64,000 nucleotides of DNA from Paenibacillus montanisoli (lineage in GTDB: Bacteria; Bacillota; Bacilli; Paenibacillales; Paenibacillaceae). Each line of letters opens with the position of its first letter. Within the stretch, counting starts at the first letter, position 1. Shown one piece after another: positions 31,942 through 40,644 of this stretch. The notes below the pieces were generated by a model, which did no database searches, was not told the DNA's origin, and saw nothing but the letters and a program-made list of their open reading frames with translations. The DNA is taken from the NCBI RefSeq assembly GCF_003268025.1, contig NZ_QLUW01000004.1, forward strand, positions 186,001 through 250,000. Reading direction: 5' to 3'. The position numbers and the translations under genes are program-made.

Positions 31942-33468
31942 TCAGCCGCTGGATTCCGAAGTCGTCGCCACGCTTGGAGGCATTAGCGGCAGCCGCAGCG
32001 TAAACCTGCTTCCCTCGCCTTTGCGGCTCTCCAGGGACAGCGTTCCGCCAAGCAGTCTTGCCAGCTGCAGGCTGATCGACAAGCCCAGCCCCGTACCGCC
32101 GTAGTTGCGGTTAATGGAGCCGTCTTCCTGCTGGAACGCTTCGAAGATCAGCTTCTGCTTCTCCATTTCAATGCCGATGCCCGTGTCGATGATCGAGAAG
32201 GTGATTCGCTGCGGCGATACCGATACGATGCGTCCCGCCGACCGGCCCCAAGACACCGGATTCCAGTTTCGGAGCGTGCGCTTCTTCAACGCCGCCGGCT
32301 CAAGCGGCACGCCTCCATCAAGCTTGACAACCAGCTTCACGGAGCCCGACTCCGTAAATTTGAAAGCATTCACGAGCAAATTGCGCAAGATTTGATTGAG
32401 CCGCAGCGGATCGGTTTGCATCGCATCCGGCACATGAGGGGCGATTTCGGTCTCAAACAGCAGCTTCTTCTGCCCCGCAACCGGCAAGAACTGCTGATGC
32501 AGCGTCTGGACAAGCTCCTCGATGGAGAGCGGCTCGATGTTAATATCCATTTTTCCGGCTTCCACCTTGGAGAGGTCCAAAATATCGTTAATGAGCTGCA
32601 GCAGGTCGTTCCCGGCTCCGTTGATAAGATCCGCATAGCGGACATCCTCAGCGCTGTACCGGTTCTCATCGCTTTCCTGCATGAGCTGCGACAGCAAAAT
32701 AATGCTGTTCAGCGGCGTCTTCAGCTCGTGCGACATATTCGCCAGAAACTCCGATTTATACTTATTCGCAAGCAGCAGCTCACGCGCCTTCTCCTCGACA
32801 TCGCGTTTCGCTTCGCGAAGCTCGCGCGTCTGCCGGCGCAGCAGCATGTTGATGTTGCGAAGCTCGTCCACTCGCAGCTGCTCCTTCTGAAAGTCGCTGA
32901 CGATAAACATAAGCAGCGCGCTCAGCAGGATCCGCAGCGGCAGCGAATATATGCCGTATTCAAGCAAGTACGTGCCGACTGGCATCAGCTTCATAGCGAG
33001 CAGCGTCAGCGTCACAAACAAGGTATATAATATATTTACGGCAAGCACTGTGATGATGCTTTTCCACAAGAACCGCCACGGCTTCCAGCGCAGCCAGCTG
33101 CTCAGCCACGTACATGCAAGGCCGATCAAGATCATGACCAGACACTCCGAGACCGCCGCCCCATCGAAATCAAAGAACAACCGTCCGATCCCGATGCCAA
33201 GGCCAATCAGCGTAATAACGGCCGGTCTCGGAAACACGAGTACGGCGATCATCAGCGGGGCAATGCGCAGATCAAGCAAATGCAGATCGCCTGTCCGAGG
33301 ACCGAATAGCATCGCGCACCATCCGCCAAGGATGAACATCGTGACCGTAAGGCTATATTTGACGCGATTAGTCGCGTATTGGAAGAGGTAGCGATACCAT
33401 AAATCAAACATATAGGCAAGTGCAATAAGCAAGCTAATGTTGGCGAACAATGCTTTTGCATTCGTCAA
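31942..33468 (-). CDS. Membrane sensor histidine kinase (5TMR-LYT type)
   Basis: A 508-residue kinase. The first 190 residues hold about five or six helices with a GPRTGDLHLLDLRIAPLMIAV segment typical of the LytS-type 5TM receptor domain. A coiled linker (RRQTRELREAKRDVEEKARELL) leads to the HisKA H-box FLANMSHELKTPLNSIILLS and the HATPase boxes (NLLVNAFKFTESG, DTGIGIEMEKQ, GTGLGLSI). It contains an insert of about 35 residues after the N-box. TTG start at 33466-33468; GGAAGGCGGGG lies upstream at longer spacing. No response regulator is adjacent. Confidence 0.9.
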   Translation of the reverse strand: MTNAKALFANISLLIALAYMFDLWYRYLFQYATNRVKYSLTVTMFILGGWCAMLFGPRTGDLHLLDLRIAPLMIAVLVFPRPAVITLIGLGIGIGRLFFDFDGAAVSECLVMILIGLACTWLSSWLRWKPWRFLWKSIITVLAVNILYTLFVTLTLLAMKLMPVGTYLLEYGIYSLPLRILLSALLMFIVSDFQKEQLRVDELRNINMLLRRQTRELREAKRDVEEKARELLLANKYKSEFLANMSHELKTPLNSIILLSQLMQESDENRYSAEDVRYADLINGAGNDLLQLINDILDLSKVEAGKMDINIEPLSIEELVQTLHQQFLPVAGQKKLLFETEIAPHVPDAMQTDPLRLNQILRNLLVNAFKFTESGSVKLVVKLDGGVPLEPAALKKRTLRNWNPVSWGRSAGRIVSVSPQRITFSIIDTGIGIEMEKQKLIFEAFQQEDGSINRNYGGTGLGLSISLQLARLLGGTLSLESRKGEGSRFTLRLPLMPPSVATTSESSG

Positions 33469-33484
33469 AACGTGATCCCCGCCT

Positions 33485-33820
33485 TCCGGTTACTGGGTAT
33501 TACCCTGATTTTGGGATTATGACGCAGACATGGATTAATATTGTACCGCATCGCAAATAATACCATTACTTGCGCAGCTTCGCACCGCGTACGAATTGCC
33601 GCGGTACGAAGCCGCATCAACGCATAGATATTTCCGCACTGCTAAGCAGTCGCCCCGCATGCGAACCGCCGGGGTGCGAAGCCGCCTTATCATGGCGAAA
33701 TTTGGTTGAATTTGTTAGAAAAGGGTAAGTAAAACAAACATTAGTTTCATTCTGATTTTATAAGAGACTAAAAAATATGGATTACAATGTGGTTACAAAA
33801 GTAAACGGAGGCGCATACCG
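33485..33820. other. Intergenic region with two degenerate direct repeats
   Basis: No gene is visible. About 33580-33615 and 33645-33680 share the pattern GCNCCGCNTNCGAANNGCCGNGGTNCGAAGCCGC, with compensating changes within CCGCG/CGCGG-type arms, so each could fold as a hairpin. The last 100 bases are AT-rich and should contain the promoter of the 72-residue gene at 33821. Confidence 0.55.
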
Positions 33821-34039
33821 ATGACAAAAGTCATTACCTTCAAAAATCGTTCCGTTCCAGTCCACTACCCGTCCGAGCAACTGTCTTATATAGAACTCCT
33901 GCACAATAAGCTGTTGGAAATGGAATACAACTTTGATTTCCGTAAAAAATGGAAACGAATCAAGTCGGTCGAAATGATCCGCGACGTCGCTATTTTACAA
34001 TATACCGACGGCACGAAGCTATACCTCGAAGTGTGCTAG
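33821..34039 (+). CDS. Small conserved-type protein (72 aa), unknown function
   Basis: ATG after ACGGAGGCG at 9 nt. The 72-residue product is basic in its middle (DFRKKWKRIKSVEMIRD) and ends with two strands (VAILQYTDGTKLYLEVC). It has no membrane segment. Followed by a clear terminator, so it is transcribed alone. I do not recognise the family. Confidence 0.75.
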   Translation: MTKVITFKNRSVPVHYPSEQLSYIELLHNKLLEMEYNFDFRKKWKRIKSVEMIRDVAILQYTDGTKLYLEVC

Positions 34040-34078
34040 CTAAAAGCACAAAATGCCTGGTTCTATACTCGTACGAAG

Positions 34079-34150
34079 AAGGGCAGTCCGCCAGCAAGTC
34101 AGCATCCTTCACTCGAATGCGTCTTGCGTGCAGACTGCCCTTTATTTTTT
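34079..34150. terminator. Terminator between the 72-aa gene and the EAL gene
   Basis: AAGGGCAGT (34079-34087) pairs with ACTGCCCTT (34134-34142), followed by TATTTTTT. Confidence 0.8.
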
Positions 34151-34153
34151 CCG

Positions 34154-35512
34154 TTACACGGACTCCAACGTTACCGGAAGCGCACCGATAGCCTCTTCTT
34201 TCATCGGCTTCCCCAGCAGGTAGCCTTGGTAGCAGTCGCAGCCCCATTGTTTTAACAACGCTAACTGCTCCGCAGACTCCACGCCCTCGGCAACGACCTG
34301 AAAGCCAAGCTCATGTACGAGCGCAATCATCGATCTTACGATCGCAGTCTCCGCGTGCTGTTCACCAATGTGCTGGACGAACGATCGATCGATCTTCAGC
34401 GTATGCAGCGGCAGTCTCCGCAAATAAGTTAGCGAGGCGTACCCCACCCCGAAGTCATCCAGCGCGATTCGAATACCCATCTCCCTCAGCTGCTCCAATA
34501 CGTTATAGATCCGCTTGCCCGAATCAATCAGGATGCTCTCGGTAATTTCGATTTCCAGGCACTCTGCCGGCATCGACGTTTCGATCAGAATGCGCTGCAG
34601 CGCCTCCACAAAATCATTCGCAGCCAGCTGGAGCGGGGATAGATTGACGGAAACGATCAGATCCATATGTCCCTTATCCCTTACCCTGCCCCACATGCCG
34701 CAAACCTCACGGATCACCCACTCGCCAATCTCTACGATTTGGCCGCCTTGCTCTGCAAGCGGAATAAACTCTGCCGGCAGGATGAGACCAAGCTGCGGGT
34801 GCTGCCAGCGCAGCAATGCCTCGAAGCCTCTGAGCCTCCCCTCAGCCTCGTACACCGGCTGGTAGTAGAGCATTAGCTCATTGTCCGCAGGCGCGCTGCG
34901 AAGCAGCGTTCTAAGCTCCTCCGTACGGTGGAGCTGAGCTGCATCTTCCTCGGTATATATGGCTACCTGGTTGCCTCCTGCCGCCTTCGCCTGCTGCAGC
35001 GCCGTATCGGCATGCCGCATAATCCTCTCCGCCGTATCGCCGTCCGCGGGATAGCTGCTGACGCCGATGCTGCAGTAAGGAAAGAGCAGCTGTCCGCGTA
35101 CAGGCAGTAAATCCGCCACCGAATGCTGGAGCTCTTTAATGAGCATCTCCGCTTCCTCCGAAGCTGCTTCCAGCTTGTAAATCCGAAACAACAGAAACGT
35201 ATTGCCGCTCAACCGATAGGCGGAGGCCGACCAATGGCTCAGTTCGCATAGCCGGCCTGCCATCTGGCGAAGCGCCTCGTCGCCGAAGGCTGTCCCTTTC
35301 GTTTCGTTGATGACATAGAAGCGGTCCATATCGACAAGCGCTGCCAGCACCCCTCTGCCGCAGCTTCTTGCGAGCGAGATCGCTCTGGCGAGCATGGCGA
35401 AAGCAGCCTTGCGTCCCGGCAAGCCTGTTAACGGATCGTAGACCTGCTCTGCCGGTATGCTTCCGCGGCGGTACATGCCATCTCGCTGCGCGGTTGTATC
35501 GAGGTTTTCCAT
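34154..35512 (-). CDS. EAL-domain phosphodiesterase with degenerate GGDEF domain
   Basis: Start at ATG 35510-35512 (MENLDTTAQ), after GGGGGAGAGG; an ATG 30 bases upstream is less likely. The 452-residue protein has a GGDEF-like domain (residues 26-190) in which the signature is SGNTF (102-106) instead of GGDEF, so cyclase activity is not expected. The EAL domain is intact: FEALLRW (EAL 231-233), NLSPLQL, EITES, ALDDFGVGYASL, KIDRSFV, AEGVES and QGY. It should hydrolyse c-di-GMP, with the dead GGDEF domain as a regulatory part. No membrane segment. Confidence 0.93.
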   Translation of the reverse strand: MENLDTTAQRDGMYRRGSIPAEQVYDPLTGLPGRKAAFAMLARAISLARSCGRGVLAALVDMDRFYVINETKGTAFGDEALRQMAGRLCELSHWSASAYRLSGNTFLLFRIYKLEAASEEAEMLIKELQHSVADLLPVRGQLLFPYCSIGVSSYPADGDTAERIMRHADTALQQAKAAGGNQVAIYTEEDAAQLHRTEELRTLLRSAPADNELMLYYQPVYEAEGRLRGFEALLRWQHPQLGLILPAEFIPLAEQGGQIVEIGEWVIREVCGMWGRVRDKGHMDLIVSVNLSPLQLAANDFVEALQRILIETSMPAECLEIEITESILIDSGKRIYNVLEQLREMGIRIALDDFGVGYASLTYLRRLPLHTLKIDRSFVQHIGEQHAETAIVRSMIALVHELGFQVVAEGVESAEQLALLKQWGCDCYQGYLLGKPMKEEAIGALPVTLESV

Positions 35513-35640
35513 TAATACCTCTCCCCCTTTCGGCCCATTCATGATTCAACCAATCTCGATATAGGTATAATTCCTCACAATTCCACTAGGAAATAAGTAT
35601 GACATACGCATTGTTAGATTATAACAATTAAATGCGCAAC

Positions 35641-35670
35641 AAAAAAGCCCTCTGATTAAGAGAGGACTTA
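35641..35670 (-). terminator. Terminator of the response regulator gene
   Basis: AAGTCCTCTCTTA pairs with the AGAGGGCTT side on the minus strand and runs into TTTTTTG (35641-35646). Confidence 0.85.
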
Positions 35671-35682
35671 GGATAATAATGA

Positions 35683-36402
35683 TTAGTTCGGAGATTCCAC
35701 TTCGGTCACATACTTATATCCGACGCCCCAGACGGTTCGGATGTAGTGTGGCTCCTTCGGGTTCTTCTCGACTTTTCGTCTTAAATTCACGATATGTACA
35801 TCGACGGCCCGATCCGTTACAAAGGAATCAAAGCCTCGAATGGCATTTATTAATTCTTCACGGCTATACACTTTACCGGGATACGTAAGGAAGAGCTTCA
35901 TCAATTCAAATTCTGAAAATGTCGTTTCGACCAGCGTGCCGCGCACAAGCAGCCGCCGCCGCTCCAAATCGAGTTGAATCGACGCTTCCGAATGATCGTC
36001 CTCAGCCTGATGGTTCAAACCGCCGGAAGTAGCGACAGCCAGCTTCGCCCTGCGGATCAGCGCCTCTACGCGGGCACTCATTTCATGCATGCTGAAGGGC
36101 TTGCATAAGTAATCGTCCGCTCCTGCGCGCAACGCTCGAACCCGCTCCGACACCTCGGATTTCATGGAAATGATCATGATCGGTACCGGGGAATGCTGGC
36201 GAATTCGTTGGCACAGCTCCGTTCCGTACCAGTCAGGAAGCATTAGATCCAATAAAACGACATCCGGCAAAAATTGCTCCAGCAGCTTCAAGCCTTGTGC
36301 ACCGGATGCAGCCTGTTGTATTTCATAGCCCTCTTCAGACATGTACATGGACAGCATATCGCTCATCATCACATCATCTTCGATAACCAATATCTTGTAC
36401 AT
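35683..36402 (-). CDS. OmpR-family response regulator
   Basis: Start at ATG 36400-36402 (MYKILVIEDD) after GAGGTGAAG. The 239-residue protein has a receiver domain with phosphoacceptor Asp52 (VVLLDLMLPD), Ser/Thr and Lys (LCKPFSMHE), and a winged-helix output (EFELMKLFLTYPGKVYSREELINAI, DVHIVNLRRKVEKNP, RTVWGVGYKY). No kinase gene is adjacent: the EAL gene lies downstream and a zinc-motif protein upstream, so it is an orphan regulator. It has a strong own terminator. Confidence 0.94.
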   Translation of the reverse strand: MYKILVIEDDVMMSDMLSMYMSEEGYEIQQAASGAQGLKLLEQFLPDVVLLDLMLPDWYGTELCQRIRQHSPVPIMIISMKSEVSERVRALRAGADDYLCKPFSMHEMSARVEALIRRAKLAVATSGGLNHQAEDDHSEASIQLDLERRRLLVRGTLVETTFSEFELMKLFLTYPGKVYSREELINAIRGFDSFVTDRAVDVHIVNLRRKVEKNPKEPHYIRTVWGVGYKYVTEVESPN

Positions 36403-36572
36403 GCGTTCTTCACCTCGTGAAGGATTCAAAAATCGACAAAACTCCTTATTATTTTAGTATATAATAGGAATATTTTCCATAGACAATAGTAGATTATAGA
36501 TAGATCGGTAATTATTGTTAATTTATGTAATGAACGCCGACTGATGAATAGAATAGCAATTGAGATTTTGTA

Positions 36573-36815
36573 TTAGGAATTCTGCTGCGCTTGCAGCTGC
36601 TGGATCCGATATATGTAGTAATGCTTGGAGCAATAGCCTTTGCTAACCGACGTCTTCTCGCATTTCACCCACTTGCAAACGGTCGGCTCCGCGGGTTGGC
36701 GGACCTTCGTCACAACCGGATCACCGTGACGGCGCCAGCGCTGATGGTGCATGGAGCACATCTTCTTCGCTTTGACCGGCTTGCTGCATTCTTGAATCAT
36801 ACAATTTCGCTGCAT
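36573..36815 (-). CDS. Small protein with two CX4CX9CX2H zinc motifs (80 aa)
   Basis: Two copies of the same metal-binding pattern: Cys5-Cys10-Cys20-His23 and Cys47-Cys52-Cys62-His65. After each follows an aromatic/basic helix (HHQRWRRHGDP and HYYIYRIQQLQ). The MCSMHHQRWRRHGDP segment resembles the recognition knuckle found near HNH and other phage-type DNA-binding proteins. GAGAGGGCG precedes the ATG. It likely binds DNA or RNA (inference). Confidence 0.75.
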   Translation of the reverse strand: MQRNCMIQECSKPVKAKKMCSMHHQRWRRHGDPVVTKVRQPAEPTVCKWVKCEKTSVSKGYCSKHYYIYRIQQLQAQQNS

Positions 36816-37082
36816 TTCATTTCGCCCTCTCGATGTAAGTACATAGATGCAAGACTATGTATTATTATGAGTGAAAGAGCTTCATTTGAAAAGTTCTCTT
36901 CATTGCACTTTCTTCGGAAAATCTGAAGCCTCACTTACGTCATACAGCATCCCCTAAAGAGCGAATAATAAAAAAATTTATAAATAATCATAGGAACTTA
37001 TAAATAACCAGTTGAAAATTCAGTTAGCCGCTCTTATACTGTTCTATAAACTAGCTCTAAGACGATTGAGAGGGATAGCCAA

Positions 37083-37964
37083 GTGACACTATTGACCGCT
37101 ATATTTCATACCATTAAAACGCCGCTTGCAGTTGTTGTCGGCCGGGGTGACGGCATGCGGTTTAACAGCGCGAACAAGGCCTTCTCCAATCTGGTCGGCT
37201 GCTCGGAGGCAGAGCTTGCCGGAATGCCGCCAAGCAGATTGTTCGCTTCCTGGAATAACGATGGCTTACATACTTCGATCCATTCCGAAACCGTGCTGCT
37301 TGAACGGCCAAAGCCCGAGGATTCGCAGCGGTTGCTGCTCACTTGGGAGCCTGTTAAGGATGCGGAAGAGCCAGCTTACTTGCTCACTGCAGAAGACATC
37401 ACGGCTAAGACCTGGATTGACACGATGGCCAAGTCCAAGAAGGTGCTGTTCTCCGGAATACTAAACGACAAGTATGTAATTGAGCGCTACTATCAGCATG
37501 ATTCCGCACCGCTTTTCGATCGGTTATACCGCATCGAGCAAGAGTCGCTCCACATGTTCTTCCATAATCCGGACCGCGAGCGTCTCGTCCATGCCCTGGA
37601 GCAAGCCGCGCTTCACCGCCGTACGGACCGCATCGTGGTCCAAACCAAAATGGCGGCCAACACGGCTCAGCTTGAGCTGCATATCACGTTCCGCCCATTT
37701 TATAACGGCGATGGCGAAATCAAGCACTTCGGCTTTGTCGTGACGGATATCCAGACCATTTCCGAAGCCGTCGATCCATCGGTCACTTTGAAGGTGCTGA
37801 TGGCGCGCAGCTATATGTCGGCGCAGCAGCTGTCGCTGGAAACCGGCATCTCGCTGCAAACGATCTCCAAGCTCCGGAACGGCAAGATCGGCAAACCGCA
37901 GCGTCAAACCGCGCTCTTGATCGCATCCAAATTAAATGTGACGCCTCAAGATATATGGCCATAG
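37083..37964 (+). CDS. PAS-domain protein with C-terminal XRE-type helix-turn-helix
   Basis: GTG start after GAGAGGGAT. The 293-residue protein has one PAS domain (residues about 10-110: RFNSANKAFSNLVGCSEAELAGMPPSRLF), a second PAS-like region (about 120-235, ending FYNGDGEIKHFGFVVTDIQ) and a C-terminal 55-residue helix-turn-helix (YMSAQQLSLETGISLQTISKLRNGKIGKPQRQ). PAS sensors normally feed kinases or LuxR domains; a Cro/C1 domain at the C-terminus is uncommon. It may be a one-component sensor-regulator; ligand unknown. It lies between c-di-GMP genes. Confidence 0.82.
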   Translation: MTLLTAIFHTIKTPLAVVVGRGDGMRFNSANKAFSNLVGCSEAELAGMPPSRLFASWNNDGLHTSIHSETVLLERPKPEDSQRLLLTWEPVKDAEEPAYLLTAEDITAKTWIDTMAKSKKVLFSGILNDKYVIERYYQHDSAPLFDRLYRIEQESLHMFFHNPDRERLVHALEQAALHRRTDRIVVQTKMAANTAQLELHITFRPFYNGDGEIKHFGFVVTDIQTISEAVDPSVTLKVLMARSYMSAQQLSLETGISLQTISKLRNGKIGKPQRQTALLIASKLNVTPQDIWP

Positions 37965-38000
37965 TAAGTACAGTGAAACTTATTCGTTCTTTAGTTATAA

Positions 38001-38055
38001 AATAGGCCGTCTCCGCAAGTAGCTCGTTCTACTTGAAGGGACGGCCTATTTTTTC
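38001..38055. terminator. Bidirectional terminator between the PAS-HTH and HD-GYP genes
   Basis: AATAGGCCGTC (38001-38011) pairs with GACGGCCTATT (38040-38050), an inner AAGTAG/CTACTT stem adds stability, and TTTTT follows. Confidence 0.88.
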
Positions 38056-38064
38056 GTATTCCTA

Positions 38065-39519
38065 TTACTGCGCCTCTGCCTGCTTTTGCACCAGCTTCAA
38101 GCTCCTGCTGTTCGCCGCAATCTCCTGGAAAAACTCCGCATCCGTTGAAACGACACGCAGCCACGCTTTGACGCAACCTGGATCGAAGTGGACGCCGCTT
38201 CCCTGGATGATAATCACCATAGCTTCATCATGCGACATGGCCTGCCGATAGGAGCGCGAGGACGTCAGCGCATCATAGACATCGGCAATGGCCGTTATAC
38301 GGGCGAGCAGCGGGATGCTTTCCCCCTTTAGCCGGTCCGGGTATCCCGTGCCGTCCCACTTCTCGTGATGGGACCGGATGACGGACAGCTCGTCTTTGAG
38401 AAACCCCAGCCGCTTGCACATGTCATAGCCCGACAACGGGTGCTTTTCGATAATAAACCTCTCTTCCGGCGTCAGCTTCCCTTCCTTATTCAGGATCGAA
38501 TCAGGCACCTTCAACTTGCCGACATCGTGCACGACGCCTCCCTGCGCGATGGCGCGCAGCTGATGTTTTGTCAGCTTGAGCTCCTCGCCCAAGCGAAGAG
38601 CATACAGCGCCACCCGATTGTTATGGCCGGCCGTATACGCATCTCGCGCTTCCGTCGCCATTATGAGCGCCTGAACGCTTGGCGTTTTGCAGGCTTCAAG
38701 CCAAGCCCGCGGGTCGGACCGAAATAGAACTTTCAGCGAATTGCTGAAGGAGCCCTGCACGAAATACTGTTTGAGGAGGCCGGCAAGCATGACGGCCATC
38801 GAGAACAACAGCAGAACATGGTACAGCCACCAGCTCAGCTTCCACTGCGTGCCCATAATGATAATGTATTGAGCGGCGATAATGAGACCGATGCTGTAGA
38901 CCATCGCTTTCTGAAGCGGAAATCCGGCCGTGCGGTAAGACTGCCAGTAGCGGTACATCGTCATCAAACAGATCAGGCAAGTAACGGAAGCGGCAATCCA
39001 TTTATACGGATCCATTGTCAATGGAAGCTGATCGATTAAATGGGGCTGCTGCAAGCACAATACGAATACGCCCCCCAACAGCGCGAGCCATCCCGGAATG
39101 AGCCATATCCGGAATCTGGAGAGCAGCCGAATGACGATATGATCGGTCGAGACCGATGACAGGAACAGCCAGGCGGATGTGACGAGTACGCTGAGCTGCG
39201 CCAGCACGCTCGGCAAATGTCCGGCATGGATGAGAAAGCCCGGCGTCGTCAACCCGTGAAGGACGAACATACCGGCCAGCGAGACATAAGCAAGCGACAT
39301 GAACCCGACTTTAATGTTGCGCAGCCGGTGGCCGGCAAAGCCGACTGCGATCGCAGCCACAATGGCCAGTGCCGCTACGAGCGTCACGATCTGGAAGTGC
39401 CCTTCCGGAGATTGAACCGTCATATCCAAGGCGCTGGCGGAGCGCATCCCTTCGAACAATAAGATTGGCAGGATAACGCCAAGAATCGGTCCGACAGCGG
39501 ATTTTTCTTTCATCTGCAT
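38065..39519 (-). CDS. Membrane HD-GYP domain phosphodiesterase
   Basis: A 484-residue protein with eight or so N-terminal helices (to about residue 255) and a C-terminal HD-GYP domain: HNNRVALYA, GGVVHDVGKLKVPDSIL (metal-binding HD), HPLSGYDMCKRLG, HHEKWDGTGYPDRLKG (HHExxDGxGYP signature) and IADVYDALTSSRSYR. HD-GYP proteins degrade c-di-GMP (or related cyclic dinucleotides) with a bi- or trinuclear metal centre. All key residues are present. GTAGAGGGG precedes the ATG. Together with the EAL gene at 34.2 kb, two c-di-GMP hydrolases lie within 5.5 kb. Confidence 0.93.
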   Translation of the reverse strand: MQMKEKSAVGPILGVILPILLFEGMRSASALDMTVQSPEGHFQIVTLVAALAIVAAIAVGFAGHRLRNIKVGFMSLAYVSLAGMFVLHGLTTPGFLIHAGHLPSVLAQLSVLVTSAWLFLSSVSTDHIVIRLLSRFRIWLIPGWLALLGGVFVLCLQQPHLIDQLPLTMDPYKWIAASVTCLICLMTMYRYWQSYRTAGFPLQKAMVYSIGLIIAAQYIIIMGTQWKLSWWLYHVLLLFSMAVMLAGLLKQYFVQGSFSNSLKVLFRSDPRAWLEACKTPSVQALIMATEARDAYTAGHNNRVALYALRLGEELKLTKHQLRAIAQGGVVHDVGKLKVPDSILNKEGKLTPEERFIIEKHPLSGYDMCKRLGFLKDELSVIRSHHEKWDGTGYPDRLKGESIPLLARITAIADVYDALTSSRSYRQAMSHDEAMVIIIQGSGVHFDPGCVKAWLRVVSTDAEFFQEIAANSRSLKLVQKQAEAQ

Positions 39520-39566
39520 GAATTAAAGCCCCTCTACTTAGATCTGCCTTCTAGGATAAAGCCGTT

Positions 39567-40457
39567 CTAATCGCCAACTTGAATCGTTGTAAACATGCCG
39601 CCGGCCGGCAGCGTGAAGTTATTGGAATTATGATGCGGAATATGGCAATGAAACGGCCAGCGTCCCGGATTCCAAGCATCAAACTGCACATCGCGCGTTT
39701 CTCCCGGCGCCACGAACACCGTGCTTTTGCGCAGCCTGTTCCAAGGGGGAATCTCGTTGCCGTCATATGCGGTTTCCAGCATCTGCACGCCATGCAGGTG
39801 CATGGGATGCCCTTGCATGCCCAAATTGGCCAGGCGAATCCGTATGCAGTCCCCACGCCGTACGTAAAGCGGCGACGTATTCGGGAAGCAGCGTCCGTTC
39901 ATGGTAAAAAAATTAAATCCGTCCGACAGCGGATCGACGGCATAAATGCCCGGTCGCAACTCGCCTTTAGGCAAGCCTGTCAAATGAAACTCCTGCAGCA
40001 TGTAGGCGAAGTCTTTGGCGGTATGCCGCTCATGGCGGTTCGTTATGATGAGCAGCCCGCCAAGCCCCATCATCTCTTGACGGATCGTTTCATAATGACT
40101 GTGATACATATGGGTACCGGGGGGATTGACGATGCGAAACCGATAATCCAATCCGTAACCCGGCTCGATCAGCGGCGAGGGTTCGAACGGCGGTACGCCG
40201 TCCATGGCGTTCGGCACATCAAGTCCGTGCCAATGCACGGTGGTCGGCTCCGGCAGCCGGTTAATGACCCGGATTTGAACCATGTCCCCGGTCTCAACGA
40301 CAATGGTCGGCCCCGGGATCGAGCCGTTATATCCATAACCTTGCATAAATAGTCCCGGGAGCAGCTCCTGTTGAACCACACCGGCAACCAGCTCAAAGCA
40401 TTTGACCCCATTTTCAATCCGATAGGGCAGCAGCGGCAAATCCGGCGATTCTACCAT
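39567..40457 (-). CDS. Two-domain multicopper oxidase
   Basis: Start at ATG 40455-40457 (MVESPDLPLL), 6 nt after GGGGGAG. The 296-residue protein has all copper motifs: HWHG (His75, His77), MYHSHYE (His119, His121), GHPMHLHG (217-222) and FHCHIPHH (His270, Cys271, His272, His276). At under 300 residues it is a two-domain laccase-like enzyme, which would work as a trimer. No signal peptide is evident, so it is probably cytoplasmic or spore-associated. The axial Met of the type-1 site is not at its standard spacing; Met288 lies 12 residues after His276. Substrate (Mn, phenols, Cu) unknown. Confidence 0.9.
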   Translation of the reverse strand: MVESPDLPLLPYRIENGVKCFELVAGVVQQELLPGLFMQGYGYNGSIPGPTIVVETGDMVQIRVINRLPEPTTVHWHGLDVPNAMDGVPPFEPSPLIEPGYGLDYRFRIVNPPGTHMYHSHYETIRQEMMGLGGLLIITNRHERHTAKDFAYMLQEFHLTGLPKGELRPGIYAVDPLSDGFNFFTMNGRCFPNTSPLYVRRGDCIRIRLANLGMQGHPMHLHGVQMLETAYDGNEIPPWNRLRKSTVFVAPGETRDVQFDAWNPGRWPFHCHIPHHNSNNFTLPAGGMFTTIQVGD

Positions 40458-40597
40458 GAGCATCTCCCCCTGTTCATAAACAACGAAGTTTATGCGAGGA
40501 TTCGCTATTCTATGAGTTCTTCTTAATAGGTAAATTTTCCTTCTTTCAACATATCGGTTTATCTGCACGTAAAATGTAGTTCCCTAGCCGCAAAATA

Positions 40598-40633
40598 AAA
40601 GAGCCCCGCCTGCTCTTTAAGCAAACGGAGCCC
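40598..40633 (-). terminator. Terminator of the padR-DUF1700-DUF4097 operon
   Basis: GGGCTCCG pairs with CGGGGCTC on the minus strand, with a TTTTATTTT tail (40600-40608). It separates the operon from the multicopper oxidase gene. Confidence 0.75.
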
Positions 40634-40644
40634 TATGGTCCGAA

